A stretch of DNA of 8,451 nucleotides from a bacterium (GCA_027294925.1 JAPULM010000435.1:1-8451); one strand, 5' to 3'; numbered from the stretch's first letter, positions 1 to 6,743 are shown. Program-made: numbers and translations. The notes: generated by a model from the sequence alone, not told the origin.

Positions 1-68
1 CCGGCAGGCTCAATATCGGCAAACCGAAAGCAGCCAAACGCCGCGATGCTAAGTACGCCCGGCACAGC
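1..68 (-). pseudogene. In-frame continuation of the mlrC-like gene past the TAA
   Basis: Reading the minus strand on from the TAA at 69-71 without changing frame gives 22 open codons that include PGVLSIAAFG and FADIEPAG. From memory, MlrC-family proteins have a segment of the form PGVLSxSxFxGFxxADIxxAG at this point, directly after the helix that ends the visible ORF. The match in the same frame argues that the full gene once read through and that one codon, perhaps GAA for Glu giving RLEAVPG, became TAA. The remaining C-terminal half lies outside the window. A sequencing or assembly error would look identical. Confidence 0.75.
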
Positions 69-734
69 TTACAGCCGGAGGACTAAATCTATAATCCGTT
101 TCATTGGGGTATCATGTGTCGTCACCTGAGTCTGCAACGGGGTAATCAAACGGGGTCGTTCCAGAGCCATCACGGGTTTGATTTCACCCTTGATGATGCG
201 CACCAGAATCTCGGCGGCCTCCAACGCACGTTCGTACACATCAACGTGGGGGTAGGTATCGTAGCCGGTCATGGCGTTGCAGTTTTGAATAATACGTGGG
301 GTTAGATTGGCGTGTAAATCCAACGTGGTGACGATGGGAATCTGCGGTCCAACCAACCGCCGCACCGCTTCTAGGACATGCCCCTCACCGTCGTCGACGT
401 GGTCCGTCACCATGGCGCCATGCAGGTGCAGGAGCACCCCGTCGATCTGATCAGCGGCCTGGATGCCCTCTAGTAGATGGCCGCTGAAATAGTCATAAGC
501 CTCCTGGCTAACCGGACCGCCGGGAATGGCTGAGCCGAAAATGGTCCAGATGAGTTCAAAGCCATGCTTGTCAGCCGCGTCCATGAAAGCGGCCTCAATG
601 GTGTTGGTACCCCGAAAGCGGTGCGCTATAGCGTCGCCGTGGGTGATACCTTGCTTGGCAAATTCATCCATGCTGGTGGGGATATTGGAAAACGTGTTGG
701 TCTCGTGCGAGAAGGTTCCGGTTACAATGCGCAT
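69..734 (-). CDS. MlrC-like (M81/DUF1485) metallopeptidase, N-terminal part, interrupted by a stop codon
   Basis: This is the 221-residue N-terminal portion of a microcystinase C-like (MlrC, peptidase M81) protein; relatives are usually near 490-500 residues. Family landmarks are present: HETNTFS at residues 10-16, LHGAM at 104-108 followed by GEG at 117-119, TLDLHAN at 137-143, and YDTYPHVD at 158-165. Glu11, Asp139, His141 and His163 fit the predicted metal-site residues of the family. MlrC itself cleaves linear peptides made from microcystin, but most relatives are uncharacterised, so the substrate is unknown. The start at 734 is supported by GGAGGAT with a 9-base spacer. The TAA at 69-71 falls inside the N-terminal domain, and the frame stays open and MlrC-like beyond it, so the gene is probably a nonsense-mutated pseudogene or carries a base error. 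If really 221 residues, it would lack the C-terminal MlrC domain. It is divergent from hyuA. Confidence 0.85.
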   Translation of the reverse strand: MRIVTGTFSHETNTFSNIPTSMDEFAKQGITHGDAIAHRFRGTNTIEAAFMDAADKHGFELIWTIFGSAIPGGPVSQEAYDYFSGHLLEGIQAADQIDGVLLHLHGAMVTDHVDDGEGHVLEAVRRLVGPQIPIVTTLDLHANLTPRIIQNCNAMTGYDTYPHVDVYERALEAAEILVRIIKGEIKPVMALERPRLITPLQTQVTTHDTPMKRIIDLVLRL

Positions 735-741
735 ACGATTA

Positions 742-748
742 ATCCTCC
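742..748 (-). promoter_or_regulatory. Ribosome binding site of the mlrC-like gene
   Basis: On the minus strand GGAGGAT precedes the ATG at 734 with 9 bases between GGAGG and the start. It is a strong Shine-Dalgarno match and fixes the start. It also shows that the translation-initiation signal of the broken gene is still intact. Confidence 0.7.
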
Positions 749-765
749 GAAATTAACAAAATCAT

Positions 766-800
766 CTTCTACCTATCTTGCACGTTCTAGGTGGATGAAG
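766..800. promoter_or_regulatory. Imperfect dyad between mlrC and hyuA (possible operator)
   Basis: An inner pair ACCTA (771-775) and TAGGT (788-792) is flanked by CTTC (766-769) and GAAG (797-800); the outer arms are offset by 3 bases. CTTGC (777-781) and GCAAG (800-804) form a second overlapping inverted pair. The site lies in the divergent intergenic region upstream of both genes, where a regulator could act, but the arms are short and no regulator is encoded in the window. This is a weak candidate only. Confidence 0.2.
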
Positions 801-879
801 CAAGCGAGATGAGAGGCAGGCTGATTAAGACACATCAAGCCAGTGCTTAACGGGTTTTGCAAGGGTGAGTGGGGGCCGC

Positions 880-909
880 TTGACAACCACCTCGACGGAA
901 CTCTATGGT
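880..909 (+). promoter_or_regulatory. Candidate sigma70 promoter for hyuAB
   Basis: A perfect TTGACA at 880-885 is followed after 18 bases by TATGGT at 904-909, which matches four of six consensus -10 bases including the key T, A and final T. Transcription would start near 916 and leave a leader of about 60 bases before the hyuA start at 978. The position also argues against a hyuA start upstream at the in-frame GTG at 843. Confidence 0.5.
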
Positions 910-977
910 ATGCAGAAGAACTTATGGTTGGATGTACGATCACCTTATTCATTCGTTTTGAACGGTTACCCTGCCCT

Positions 978-3038
978 ATGTCAACTTACGCACTTGCCCT
1001 CGATGTTGGTGGCACCTTTACCGACGTGATGCTCATGCAGCGGCAGAGCGGACAGATCTGGATCACCAAAACGCCCTCAACCCCAGCCGATCCGTCGCAG
1101 GGTTTTTTCGCTGGGGTGCAAAAAATTTTGCAGCATTCCGGCATTGAGGCACCAGACATCAGGTTTATTTTTCATGGTTCAACGGTGGCGACTAATGCCA
1201 TTTTGGAAGGAACCGGCGCCATCACCGGGATGATCACCACGGCAGGTTTTCAATACGTTCTGGAGATTGGCCGCCACGACATTCCACGCCGCGCCAATCT
1301 CTATGCCTGGATCAAACCCAAGCGGCCGGTGCCACCACGGCGTATTCTAGAGGTCAAGGAGCGGGTGCTGCTGGATGGCACCATTGCAATGCCATTGGAC
1401 GAAGCGGCCTGTCGTCAGGCGGCATGCCGGTTGCGCGATATGGGCGTCGAGGCTATTGCCATTGTCTTCCTGCATGCCTATGCCAATCCGACCCACGAGC
1501 AACAAGCGGCAGCTATCGTGCAGGATGTGTGCCCGGATGTCCAGACGTCGATGTCGAGCGCTGTCTTACCGGTTTTTCGCGAGTACGAACGCGCCATGGC
1601 GACGGTGCTCAACGCGTCTTTACAACCGCTCGTAGGGCGTTACATAGGTAAACTGGAAACGGGCTTGCGAGATCAGAATTTATCTGCCCCATTGCTTATC
1701 ATGCAGTCGAACGGCGGCGTCTGTGGACCGCAGACGGCGTCGCAGCAGCCGGTTCATCTCGCCCTTTCCGGACCGGCCGCAGGGGCCATTGGCGCCAGTG
1801 CAATCGGACGTTTGACCGATCATCCGAACGCCATCTCAATTGATATGGGTGGCACCAGTGCTGATATTTGTCTGATCCAGGACGGGCGTCCAAGCATGAC
1901 GCATGAGGGTGAGATTGGTGAATTTCCCTTGCAGGTTCCGATGACCGATATACATGCTATTGGCGCCGGTGGCGGCAGTATCGCCACGGCGACAGGGCTC
2001 GGCAATCTAACCGTCGGTCCACAGAGCGCCGGCGCCGTGCCAGGGCCGGCCTGTTATGACCGGGGCGGTACGGCACCGACGGTCACCGATGCCAATCTGG
2101 TCCTGGGGCGCATTCCACCCTATTTGCTGGGTGGTGAGGTGCCTCTCAATCCGGAGCGGGCCTGTCAGGCGATTCATGATCATATCGCCGTTCCCCTCAA
2201 GCTGGATCTTTATGAAGCCGCCATTGGCATTCTACAAATCGTCAATAATAATATGATGGGCGCCTTACGTGTGGTGTCGGTTGAAAAGGGTTATGACCCG
2301 CGAGATTTCGCTTTGATCGCCTTTGGCGGCGCCGGTCCGCTGCACGCCGGGCAACTGGCGGAGCTGTTAGGCACGTCAAACGTGATTATCCCGCCGCATC
2401 CCGGTATCCTGAGTGCGCTTGGGTTGCTGTCGACTGATCTTCAGCATGATGCCGTGCGTACCTTTCTGCAACGGGGTCCGACCTACGATCTGGCCGGCAT
2501 TGAAACGGTGTATCAGGTCTTGCAGGAAGAGGCCACCGGCTACTTGACAGCTGAAGGTGTCTCGGTCGGGCAACAAACGTTCCAGCGTCTGGCTGATTTG
2601 CGCTACGCCAAGCAGGGCTTTGAAGTGACGGTCGATTTCCTAGCTACAGAGGTGACCACTGCCACCGTTACGCAACTGATCAACGCCTTCCATCAGCGCC
2701 ATGAGCAACTCTACACCTATGCGGCGACTGACACGCCGGTCGAAATTGTCAATTTGCGTTTGCGGGCGGTGGGGCAAATGGATAAGCTGAGCTTACCTCG
2801 CATTGCGGCGCTTGCCGAGACTTGTACGCCGCCGCCGGAGCACACACGGCAAGTCTACTTTTCTACCACCGGCTTCGTCGAAACGCCTGTATTGGCGCGG
2901 CTGGCGCTACGCGCCGGGCATGTCATCGACGGACCGGCGATTGTCGAACAATTGGACACCACCACGGTCATCTATCCTGGGCATCAAGTGGTTGTGGATG
3001 CCTATGGAAATTTGCTCATGCACCACAGCCGGAGATAA
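978..3038 (+). CDS. hyuA: Hydantoinase/oxoprolinase family protein, subunit A (HyuA)
   Basis: This 686-residue cytoplasmic protein is full length for HyuA (about 680-700). It has the acetate-kinase/Hsp70-like ATP-binding signatures of the family: DVGGTFTD at residues 9-16, HGSTVATNAILEG from residue 66, a second phosphate motif DMGGTSAD from 289, GAGGGSIA from 329, the GPACY...GGTAPTVTDANL segment, and FGGAGPLHA from 449. The C-terminal beta-rich region ends with a GPAIVE...TTTVIYPG block. Family members use ATP to open hydantoin or 5-oxoproline rings, or with extra subunits carboxylate ketones; which applies here cannot be told. The start at 978 is chosen because the family begins just before DVGGTFTD, although its Shine-Dalgarno is poor. 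An in-frame ATG at 924, with AGAAG upstream, would add 18 residues. The gene ends 4 bases before hyuB, so the two form one operon and probably one enzyme complex. Confidence 0.93.
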   Translation: MSTYALALDVGGTFTDVMLMQRQSGQIWITKTPSTPADPSQGFFAGVQKILQHSGIEAPDIRFIFHGSTVATNAILEGTGAITGMITTAGFQYVLEIGRHDIPRRANLYAWIKPKRPVPPRRILEVKERVLLDGTIAMPLDEAACRQAACRLRDMGVEAIAIVFLHAYANPTHEQQAAAIVQDVCPDVQTSMSSAVLPVFREYERAMATVLNASLQPLVGRYIGKLETGLRDQNLSAPLLIMQSNGGVCGPQTASQQPVHLALSGPAAGAIGASAIGRLTDHPNAISIDMGGTSADICLIQDGRPSMTHEGEIGEFPLQVPMTDIHAIGAGGGSIATATGLGNLTVGPQSAGAVPGPACYDRGGTAPTVTDANLVLGRIPPYLLGGEVPLNPERACQAIHDHIAVPLKLDLYEAAIGILQIVNNNMMGALRVVSVEKGYDPRDFALIAFGGAGPLHAGQLAELLGTSNVIIPPHPGILSALGLLSTDLQHDAVRTFLQRGPTYDLAGIETVYQVLQEEATGYLTAEGVSVGQQTFQRLADLRYAKQGFEVTVDFLATEVTTATVTQLINAFHQRHEQLYTYAATDTPVEIVNLRLRAVGQMDKLSLPRIAALAETCTPPPEHTRQVYFSTTGFVETPVLARLALRAGHVIDGPAIVEQLDTTTVIYPGHQVVVDAYGNLLMHHSRR
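3031..3034 (+). promoter_or_regulatory. Ribosome binding site of hyuB
   Basis: GGAG lies within the last codons of hyuA, 8 bases before the ATG at 3043. It sets the hyuB start over an upstream open stretch in the same frame, which begins at 2803 and only overlaps hyuA. Confidence 0.7.
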
Positions 3039-3042
3039 GACC

Positions 3043-4818
3043 ATGACAACGCATGTTGATCCTGTGCGGCTGGAATTGATTAAGGGTATGATGCGCTCTG
3101 CCCGTGCGGAGATGGAAGCGCTTATCGAACGTACCGCCATGTCGCCGTTCATTCGAGAGAAAAAAGACTATTTTACCGCCTTCTTTGATGCCCAGGGGCG
3201 GTTATTATACGGCACCAATTTACCGCTTGGGGGTAATCTGCTCGACTGTATTTTGGCCCAATATCCTGTCGCCACTATGCAATCGGGCGACCTCTATTGG
3301 TATAACGATTGCTATGGCTCACAGGGCGGTGTGTCGCATTCGCCGGATATGAACTTTGTCGCGCCGGTCTTTCACCAGCAGCAGGTGGTTGGCTTTGCCC
3401 AGGCCTGGGGCCATTTGTGGGATATCGGCGGTACGATGCCGGGCAGTATCTCGCCGGCTGCCACTGAGATCTTTCATGAAGGGATGATCATGCCGCCGGT
3501 ACGGATTTATCGCGCCGGCGTGCTGAATGACGAGGTGTGGCGGCTGTTTGCCCGCAACTCGCGTTTTCCCGCTATCCTCAAGGGTGATTTGCGGGCGATT
3601 ATGGCGTCTTGCCGGCTGGGGATGCAACGCTTCGAGGAGATTTTCCAGCGTTTTGGTCCGCCAACGGTGCTGGCGGCCTGTGATCTGATGATCCAACAAA
3701 GTGAGGCCGCTGTACGTCAGGCATTTAACACCCAGGTGCCGGACGGGACCTACAGTTTTCGTGACTATCTCGACAGTGACGGCGTCACTGAGCAGAGCTA
3801 TTCGGTACATCTGACCCTGAGCAAGTCCAACGGCGATATCAGCCTCGATTTTCGTCAGACCGACGACCAGGCGCAGGGCGCCATCAATTTTATCATGCAC
3901 GACAGTGTACCCAAGTTCATGTACAGCCTCTATCTGACTGCCGACGATCCCACCGTGCTACTCAATCAGGGCTTTATGGCGGCGCTTGGCGAGGTGAAAA
4001 CACGCCCGGGGAGTCTAGTCAACCCTAAATTCCCAGCCCCCCTCGGCATGCGTTCCAATACGATGTTGCGGGTCAACAACTGTGTGTTTGGCACCCTTGC
4101 GCTGGCGACGGAGGGGCAGACCTCGGCTGCTTCACCGGTGTATGTGATTTACATGCTGCGCAGTCTGGACCGGCATGGCAACTACACCTTGTGTATTGAA
4201 GGCATGGCGGTTGGTTTTGGCGCCCGGCCGTTTGCCGATGGCATCGATGGCGTCTACTACGTCGCTCAGAAAAACTATCCGGTGGAGTTTGCCGAGATGG
4301 AATTTGGCGTGCAGATTGAACGCTACAGTATACACCGTGATTCTGGCGGTCCCGGTATCTACCGTGGCGGCTGTGGCGTGGTGCGCGACCTTCGCATCAT
4401 TGCCAATGAAGGGATTTTGGCCAGTCGGCTTGAAAATGTGATTTATCCGGCCTGGGGGGTCAGTGGTGGGCATAGTGGACGTCCCGGGCGTTTACTGGTC
4501 AACCCCGATACGCCGGCAGAGCGTCAGCTCAAGCCGTTAAGTGATAACAATCGCTTGCAGAAGGGTGATCTGTTGCGAATTGTGACCCCCGGTGGGGGTG
4601 GTTGGGGGGATCCGTTGCAGCGTGCCCCTGCACGGGTGCGAGATGACGTGCTGGACGGCTTTGTATCCGTTGCTAGCGCCTTGTGTGATTATGGTGTCGT
4701 GCTTGACCCGCAGACGTATGATATGGACCAGATAGAAACCCAAAAACGCCGCCGACAAACGCATCGGCAGACGGCGATGTTCCACCGTGGCAGGTACTTG
4801 ACGGAATTGCAGGTGTAG
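3043..4818 (+). CDS. hyuB: Hydantoinase/oxoprolinase family protein, subunit B (HyuB)
   Basis: This 591-residue protein is full length for HyuB, the partner of HyuA. It opens with the family's DPVRLELIKG segment at residues 6-15. It then shows SPFIREKKDYFTAFFDAQGRL, NDCYGSQGG (88-96) with HSPDM (99-103), GHLWDIGG (123-130) and TEIFHEG (141-147). Further on are a GGPGIYRGG motif (435-443) and the hallmark TPGGGGWGDP from residue 515, followed by the usual DDVLDGFVS...YGVV tail. Together with HyuA it should hydrolyse a cyclic amide or act as a carboxylase-like core; no biotin or further subunit gene is visible. Two motifs differ from what I recall as commonest (NDPYxGGTHLPD and GHHADIGG), so it belongs to a divergent subgroup whose substrate I cannot name. 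Its stop lies 5 bases from the stop of the convergent mipA-like gene. Confidence 0.93.
   Translation: MTTHVDPVRLELIKGMMRSARAEMEALIERTAMSPFIREKKDYFTAFFDAQGRLLYGTNLPLGGNLLDCILAQYPVATMQSGDLYWYNDCYGSQGGVSHSPDMNFVAPVFHQQQVVGFAQAWGHLWDIGGTMPGSISPAATEIFHEGMIMPPVRIYRAGVLNDEVWRLFARNSRFPAILKGDLRAIMASCRLGMQRFEEIFQRFGPPTVLAACDLMIQQSEAAVRQAFNTQVPDGTYSFRDYLDSDGVTEQSYSVHLTLSKSNGDISLDFRQTDDQAQGAINFIMHDSVPKFMYSLYLTADDPTVLLNQGFMAALGEVKTRPGSLVNPKFPAPLGMRSNTMLRVNNCVFGTLALATEGQTSAASPVYVIYMLRSLDRHGNYTLCIEGMAVGFGARPFADGIDGVYYVAQKNYPVEFAEMEFGVQIERYSIHRDSGGPGIYRGGCGVVRDLRIIANEGILASRLENVIYPAWGVSGGHSGRPGRLLVNPDTPAERQLKPLSDNNRLQKGDLLRIVTPGGGGWGDPLQRAPARVRDDVLDGFVSVASALCDYGVVLDPQTYDMDQIETQKRRRQTHRQTAMFHRGRYLTELQV
4742..4770 (-). 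terminator. Candidate intrinsic terminator for the mipA-like gene, inside hyuB
   Basis: On the minus strand CTGCCGA and TCGGCGG form a 7-base-pair stem (one U-G pair) around an 8-base loop, followed by CG and TTTTT. It begins about 54 bases past the mipA stop, in the right orientation and at a sensible distance for a rho-independent terminator. It lies within the 3' end of hyuB on the other strand, and no T-run follows on the plus strand, so it would act on mipA transcripts only. Confidence 0.4.
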
Positions 4819-4823
4819 CTCTG

Positions 4824-5663
4824 TCAGTCTCCCTCTTGCCGTTTACTTTGGTAGAACGACCAGATAAAGCCAAAGCCAATAGCGGCCGTCGCCTTGGTAC
4901 GGAACAGAGGACTGTCAGCATTGCTTGCTCCCCCATAGTACATGACCTTGAGTCCCCCAAAAATGCTGAGATTGCGGTGTAGCCTCTGCTTGGCGAGGAG
5001 GCTAAACTCGCTGCCGAGATAGCCGGCATCGGCGTTGAATGCCGGTCGATCGGTGGTGCTGAAGCGATCCGCGACTTGGTAGAAGTAATCCATTAATGCT
5101 GCGGTGGCGAAAATAGGCCCAGCGGTCAGTTTGACGGTTGTGATGGCGCCGAAAAGATGGTCATGCTGGTAGGCGAAGCGTGGGTGAAAGGTAAACCCGT
5201 GATAGCCGATGCCATCGAAGGCGAGGGAGAACACGGCCCGTATCGGAAGTTCAAAGCTTAGTTTGCCCTGCGGTAAGGGCTCGGCCAACGTGAGCTGCAG
5301 GCGTGGACCAACTTCGATCAGGGTGTCCAAATCCGGCATCCCGCGGCGGGCGTCGTTATGGTCGGAATCGGCTGCAAACGAGCCGCTCAGACTGAGGTCT
5401 AATTCGAATCGATCGCTGCGCATCAGCCGTCCCCGGGCAATCATTCCCTGATCACCAGCCCGAAAAATCTTACCGCGATAGAGGACGTAGGGCAGGACGA
5501 GCCCCGCCAGGTGGTATTCGTCCGAGGCCGGGTAATCCGGGGTCAATCCGCCACCTCCGAGGGCGCCGAGTTCCCACAAGGGTTTGGCTTCACCCTCAGC
5601 AGCTAGGACTAGCATGGGGTGGCAGAGCAAGGTCAAGACCAGGCATGTGATGAGTCGTTGCAT
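4824..5663 (-). CDS. MipA/OmpV family outer membrane protein
   Basis: This 279-residue protein has a cleavable signal peptide: positive start MQR, a hydrophobic stretch, and likely cleavage after Ala21 in VLA-AEG. The mature part matches the MipA/OmpV family: WELGALGGGGLTPDYPASDEY at 30-50, LPYVLYRG, SDRFELDLSLSGSFAADSDHNDAR with GMPDLD, a central GPRL...LPIRAVFS block, AGPIFA...DYFYQV, and NADAGYLGSEFS. It ends with beta strands GFGFIWSFYQ and a short polar tail. Relatives are outer-membrane beta-barrels. MipA was named as a scaffold linking MltA and PBP1B in E. coli, while others act as porin-like or stress-responsive proteins, so the role here is open. The start at 5663 precedes a typical signal peptide; a weak GCGAAG may be the ribosome site. 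The gene is convergent with hyuB and 140 bases downstream of the lactonase-like gene on the same strand, so readthrough from that gene is possible. Confidence 0.88.
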   Translation of the reverse strand: MQRLITCLVLTLLCHPMLVLAAEGEAKPLWELGALGGGGLTPDYPASDEYHLAGLVLPYVLYRGKIFRAGDQGMIARGRLMRSDRFELDLSLSGSFAADSDHNDARRGMPDLDTLIEVGPRLQLTLAEPLPQGKLSFELPIRAVFSLAFDGIGYHGFTFHPRFAYQHDHLFGAITTVKLTAGPIFATAALMDYFYQVADRFSTTDRPAFNADAGYLGSEFSLLAKQRLHRNLSIFGGLKVMYYGGASNADSPLFRTKATAAIGFGFIWSFYQSKRQEGD

Positions 5664-5715
5664 AGCTTCGCTTATCGATAGTGTGGTAGGACGTTATCCC
5701 CAAGCGACTGAGCAA

Positions 5716-5739
5716 GGACTGAAAATCCCCCCTCGGTCC
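5716..5739 (+). other. Short hairpin in the intergenic region
   Basis: GGACTGA (5716-5722) and TCGGTCC (5733-5739) can form a 7-pair stem with one wobble pair around a 10-base loop ending in CCCCCC. Pairing is better in plus-strand RNA, where no gene is downstream to benefit, and no T-run follows. Its function is unclear; it could be part of a degenerate repeat element together with the GACCCC motif nearby. Confidence 0.2.
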
Positions 5740-5770
5740 AAATGGCGCTTTCTTAAGTGTAACGTCTTTC

Positions 5771-5791
5771 AGAATATTTGACCCCGACCCC
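5771..5791. repeat. AATATTT plus tandem GACCCC motif (possible REP-like half element)
   Basis: Two abutting copies of GACCCC (5780-5785 and 5786-5791) follow AGAATATTT, just downstream of the lactonase-like gene. The sequence resembles, from memory, the GGGGTC...GACCCC ends of repetitive extragenic palindromes scattered in many proteobacterial genomes. Only one half of such a palindrome is present here; the mirror half GGGGTCGGGGTC is absent on the plus strand. The call rests on resemblance and cannot be proved from one copy. Confidence 0.3.
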
Positions 5792-5803
5792 GGTTTTTCG
5801 CTC

Positions 5804-6571
5804 TTATCCGAGGCAGACGATCCCCTCGGCGACCTTATGCAGGCGTTGCTGAACGAGTGGGTCGTGCCCCGGAATGATCAGCTCCGGCTTGTCAGCCAGT
5901 TGACGGATGCGCTGAAAGGCCTGATACATCTGAGGAATGCTGTGAATCACCATGAATGGCACGTTGTTCTCAAAGTTGTGATAATAATGCGCCGCATCTG
6001 AGGTCAATACGGCACGCCCTTCTTTGGTCTGGGTACTGACGATTTGCAGCCCGGCGGTATGCCCGCCGACGCCGTGGACGCTGATGCCCGGCACAATTTC
6101 TTCCTCCCCGTCGATGAACTTCAGGCGTCCGTCATAATTGTAGCGCACCATGGCGACCACATCGTCGATTTCAATCGAGTGTTTAAAAGCGGGCTGACTG
6201 GCATGGCGTCCCGTATAGAAGCTCATTTCATCGTCTTGCACATAGAAAGTGGCATTAGGGAATAAAGCGTAGTTTCCCACATGGTCATAATGAAAATGGC
6301 TGACGATGACATGCTCGACGCTTTTACAGTCAATACCGATCTCCGCCAGGCCCTTGGACGGACAACGTAAGAACTGCCGTCCGCGCCGCGTGCCGACCTC
6401 TTCCGTAAAGCCCAAATCCACCACCACCGTATGTTCACCGTTGGTGAGTGCCCAAATGAAATAGTCCATCGCCATCGGGGTGTTGTGATAATCGCCGTAA
6501 AAGAGTTCAGTGGAGTTGGTTTTACGATGGGCGTATTGGATCGCATAGATGGTATAAGGCGCCGTCTGCAT
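5804..6571 (-). CDS. Metallo-beta-lactamase-fold hydrolase, N-acyl homoserine lactonase-like
   Basis: This 255-residue protein lacks a signal peptide and is the right length for the AiiA/AttM lactonase branch of the metallo-beta-lactamase fold. It has the two-metal site: HFHYDH with His92, His94, Asp96 and His97, then His171 in GGHTAG, the bridging Asp192 in TSDAAHYYHNF, and His236 in IIPGHDP. ENNVPF at 201-206 also matches the lactonase branch. Members open lactone rings, including acyl-homoserine lactones and 4-pyridoxolactone. At the position aligned with the catalytic Tyr194 of AiiA this protein has His195, with Tyr196 and Tyr197 beside it, so quorum quenching should not be assumed. The start at 6571 is fixed by AAGGAG with a 7-base spacer. 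It is divergent from the CoA-transferase gene over 187 bases, which may mean shared control. Confidence 0.88.
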   Translation of the reverse strand: MQTAPYTIYAIQYAHRKTNSTELFYGDYHNTPMAMDYFIWALTNGEHTVVVDLGFTEEVGTRRGRQFLRCPSKGLAEIGIDCKSVEHVIVSHFHYDHVGNYALFPNATFYVQDDEMSFYTGRHASQPAFKHSIEIDDVVAMVRYNYDGRLKFIDGEEEIVPGISVHGVGGHTAGLQIVSTQTKEGRAVLTSDAAHYYHNFENNVPFMVIHSIPQMYQAFQRIRQLADKPELIIPGHDPLVQQRLHKVAEGIVCLG

Positions 6572-6578
6572 GGTTCAT

Positions 6579-6584
6579 CTCCTT
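6579..6584 (-). promoter_or_regulatory. Ribosome binding site of the lactonase-like gene
   Basis: AAGGAG on the minus strand lies 7 bases before the ATG at 6571. It is a near-perfect Shine-Dalgarno site and decides the start. Confidence 0.75.
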
Positions 6585-6622
6585 CGCACTAAGTCGGAAC
6601 ATTGTCGTTGGCAAGCCCGTGC

Positions 6623-6651
6623 TTGTTGTACAGGATTCCCTATCTTATAAT
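6623..6651 (+). promoter_or_regulatory. Sigma70-type promoter for the CoA-transferase gene
   Basis: A perfect TATAAT at 6646-6651 stands 17 bases after TTGTTG (6623-6628), which keeps the TTG of the -35 box. Transcription would begin near 6658 and give a leader of about 100 bases. The palindrome TGTACA (6627-6632) overlaps the end of the -35 box and could be part of an operator. Confidence 0.55.
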
Positions 6652-6682
6652 ACTTCGCGCTAGACGCAAAGGGCGGGGCAAC

Positions 6683-6700
6683 GCATATGGGGGTATATGC
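6683..6700 (+). promoter_or_regulatory. Perfect dyad in the CoA-transferase leader (operator or RNA hairpin)
   Basis: GCATAT (6683-6688) and ATATGC (6695-6700) are perfect inverted arms around GGGGGT. The centre lies about 33 bases past the predicted transcription start, a position suited to a repressor site or to a leader RNA hairpin. The six loop bases GGGGGT (6689-6694) are exactly complementary to ACCCCC at 6728-6733, further down the same leader. A second hairpin (6714-6719 with 6725-6730, one G-U pair) shares that downstream segment. Alternative or pseudoknotted folds are therefore possible; no known riboswitch class is recognised. Confidence 0.35.
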
Positions 6701-6743
6701 AACCATCATATTCGGTGGACATGTTTCACCCCCGACTATTATT

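Noticed and set aside
564..812. Open frame of 82 codons on the plus strand over the mlrC start and intergenic region
   Set aside because: It is mostly antisense to the mlrC-like gene and has no coding signature.
843..977. N-terminal extension of hyuA from the GTG at 843
   Set aside because: Residues before 978 do not look like the family, and the likely promoter at 880-909 lies downstream of the GTG.
2803..3042. Upstream extension of hyuB starting at 2803
   Set aside because: It only overlaps the end of hyuA in another frame; the DPVRLELIKG family start follows the ATG at 3043, which has its own ribosome site.
3319..3900. Long antisense open frame (193 codons) opposite hyuB
   Set aside because: It is a shadow of hyuB; it has no recognisable domain and hyuB is clearly the coding strand.
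4585..4609. Strong G-rich tract and perfect ACCCCC-GGT-GGGGGT hairpin, possibly a G-quadruplex
   Set aside because: It lies in hyuB and encodes the conserved TPGGGGWGDP motif of the family, which explains the G-richness.
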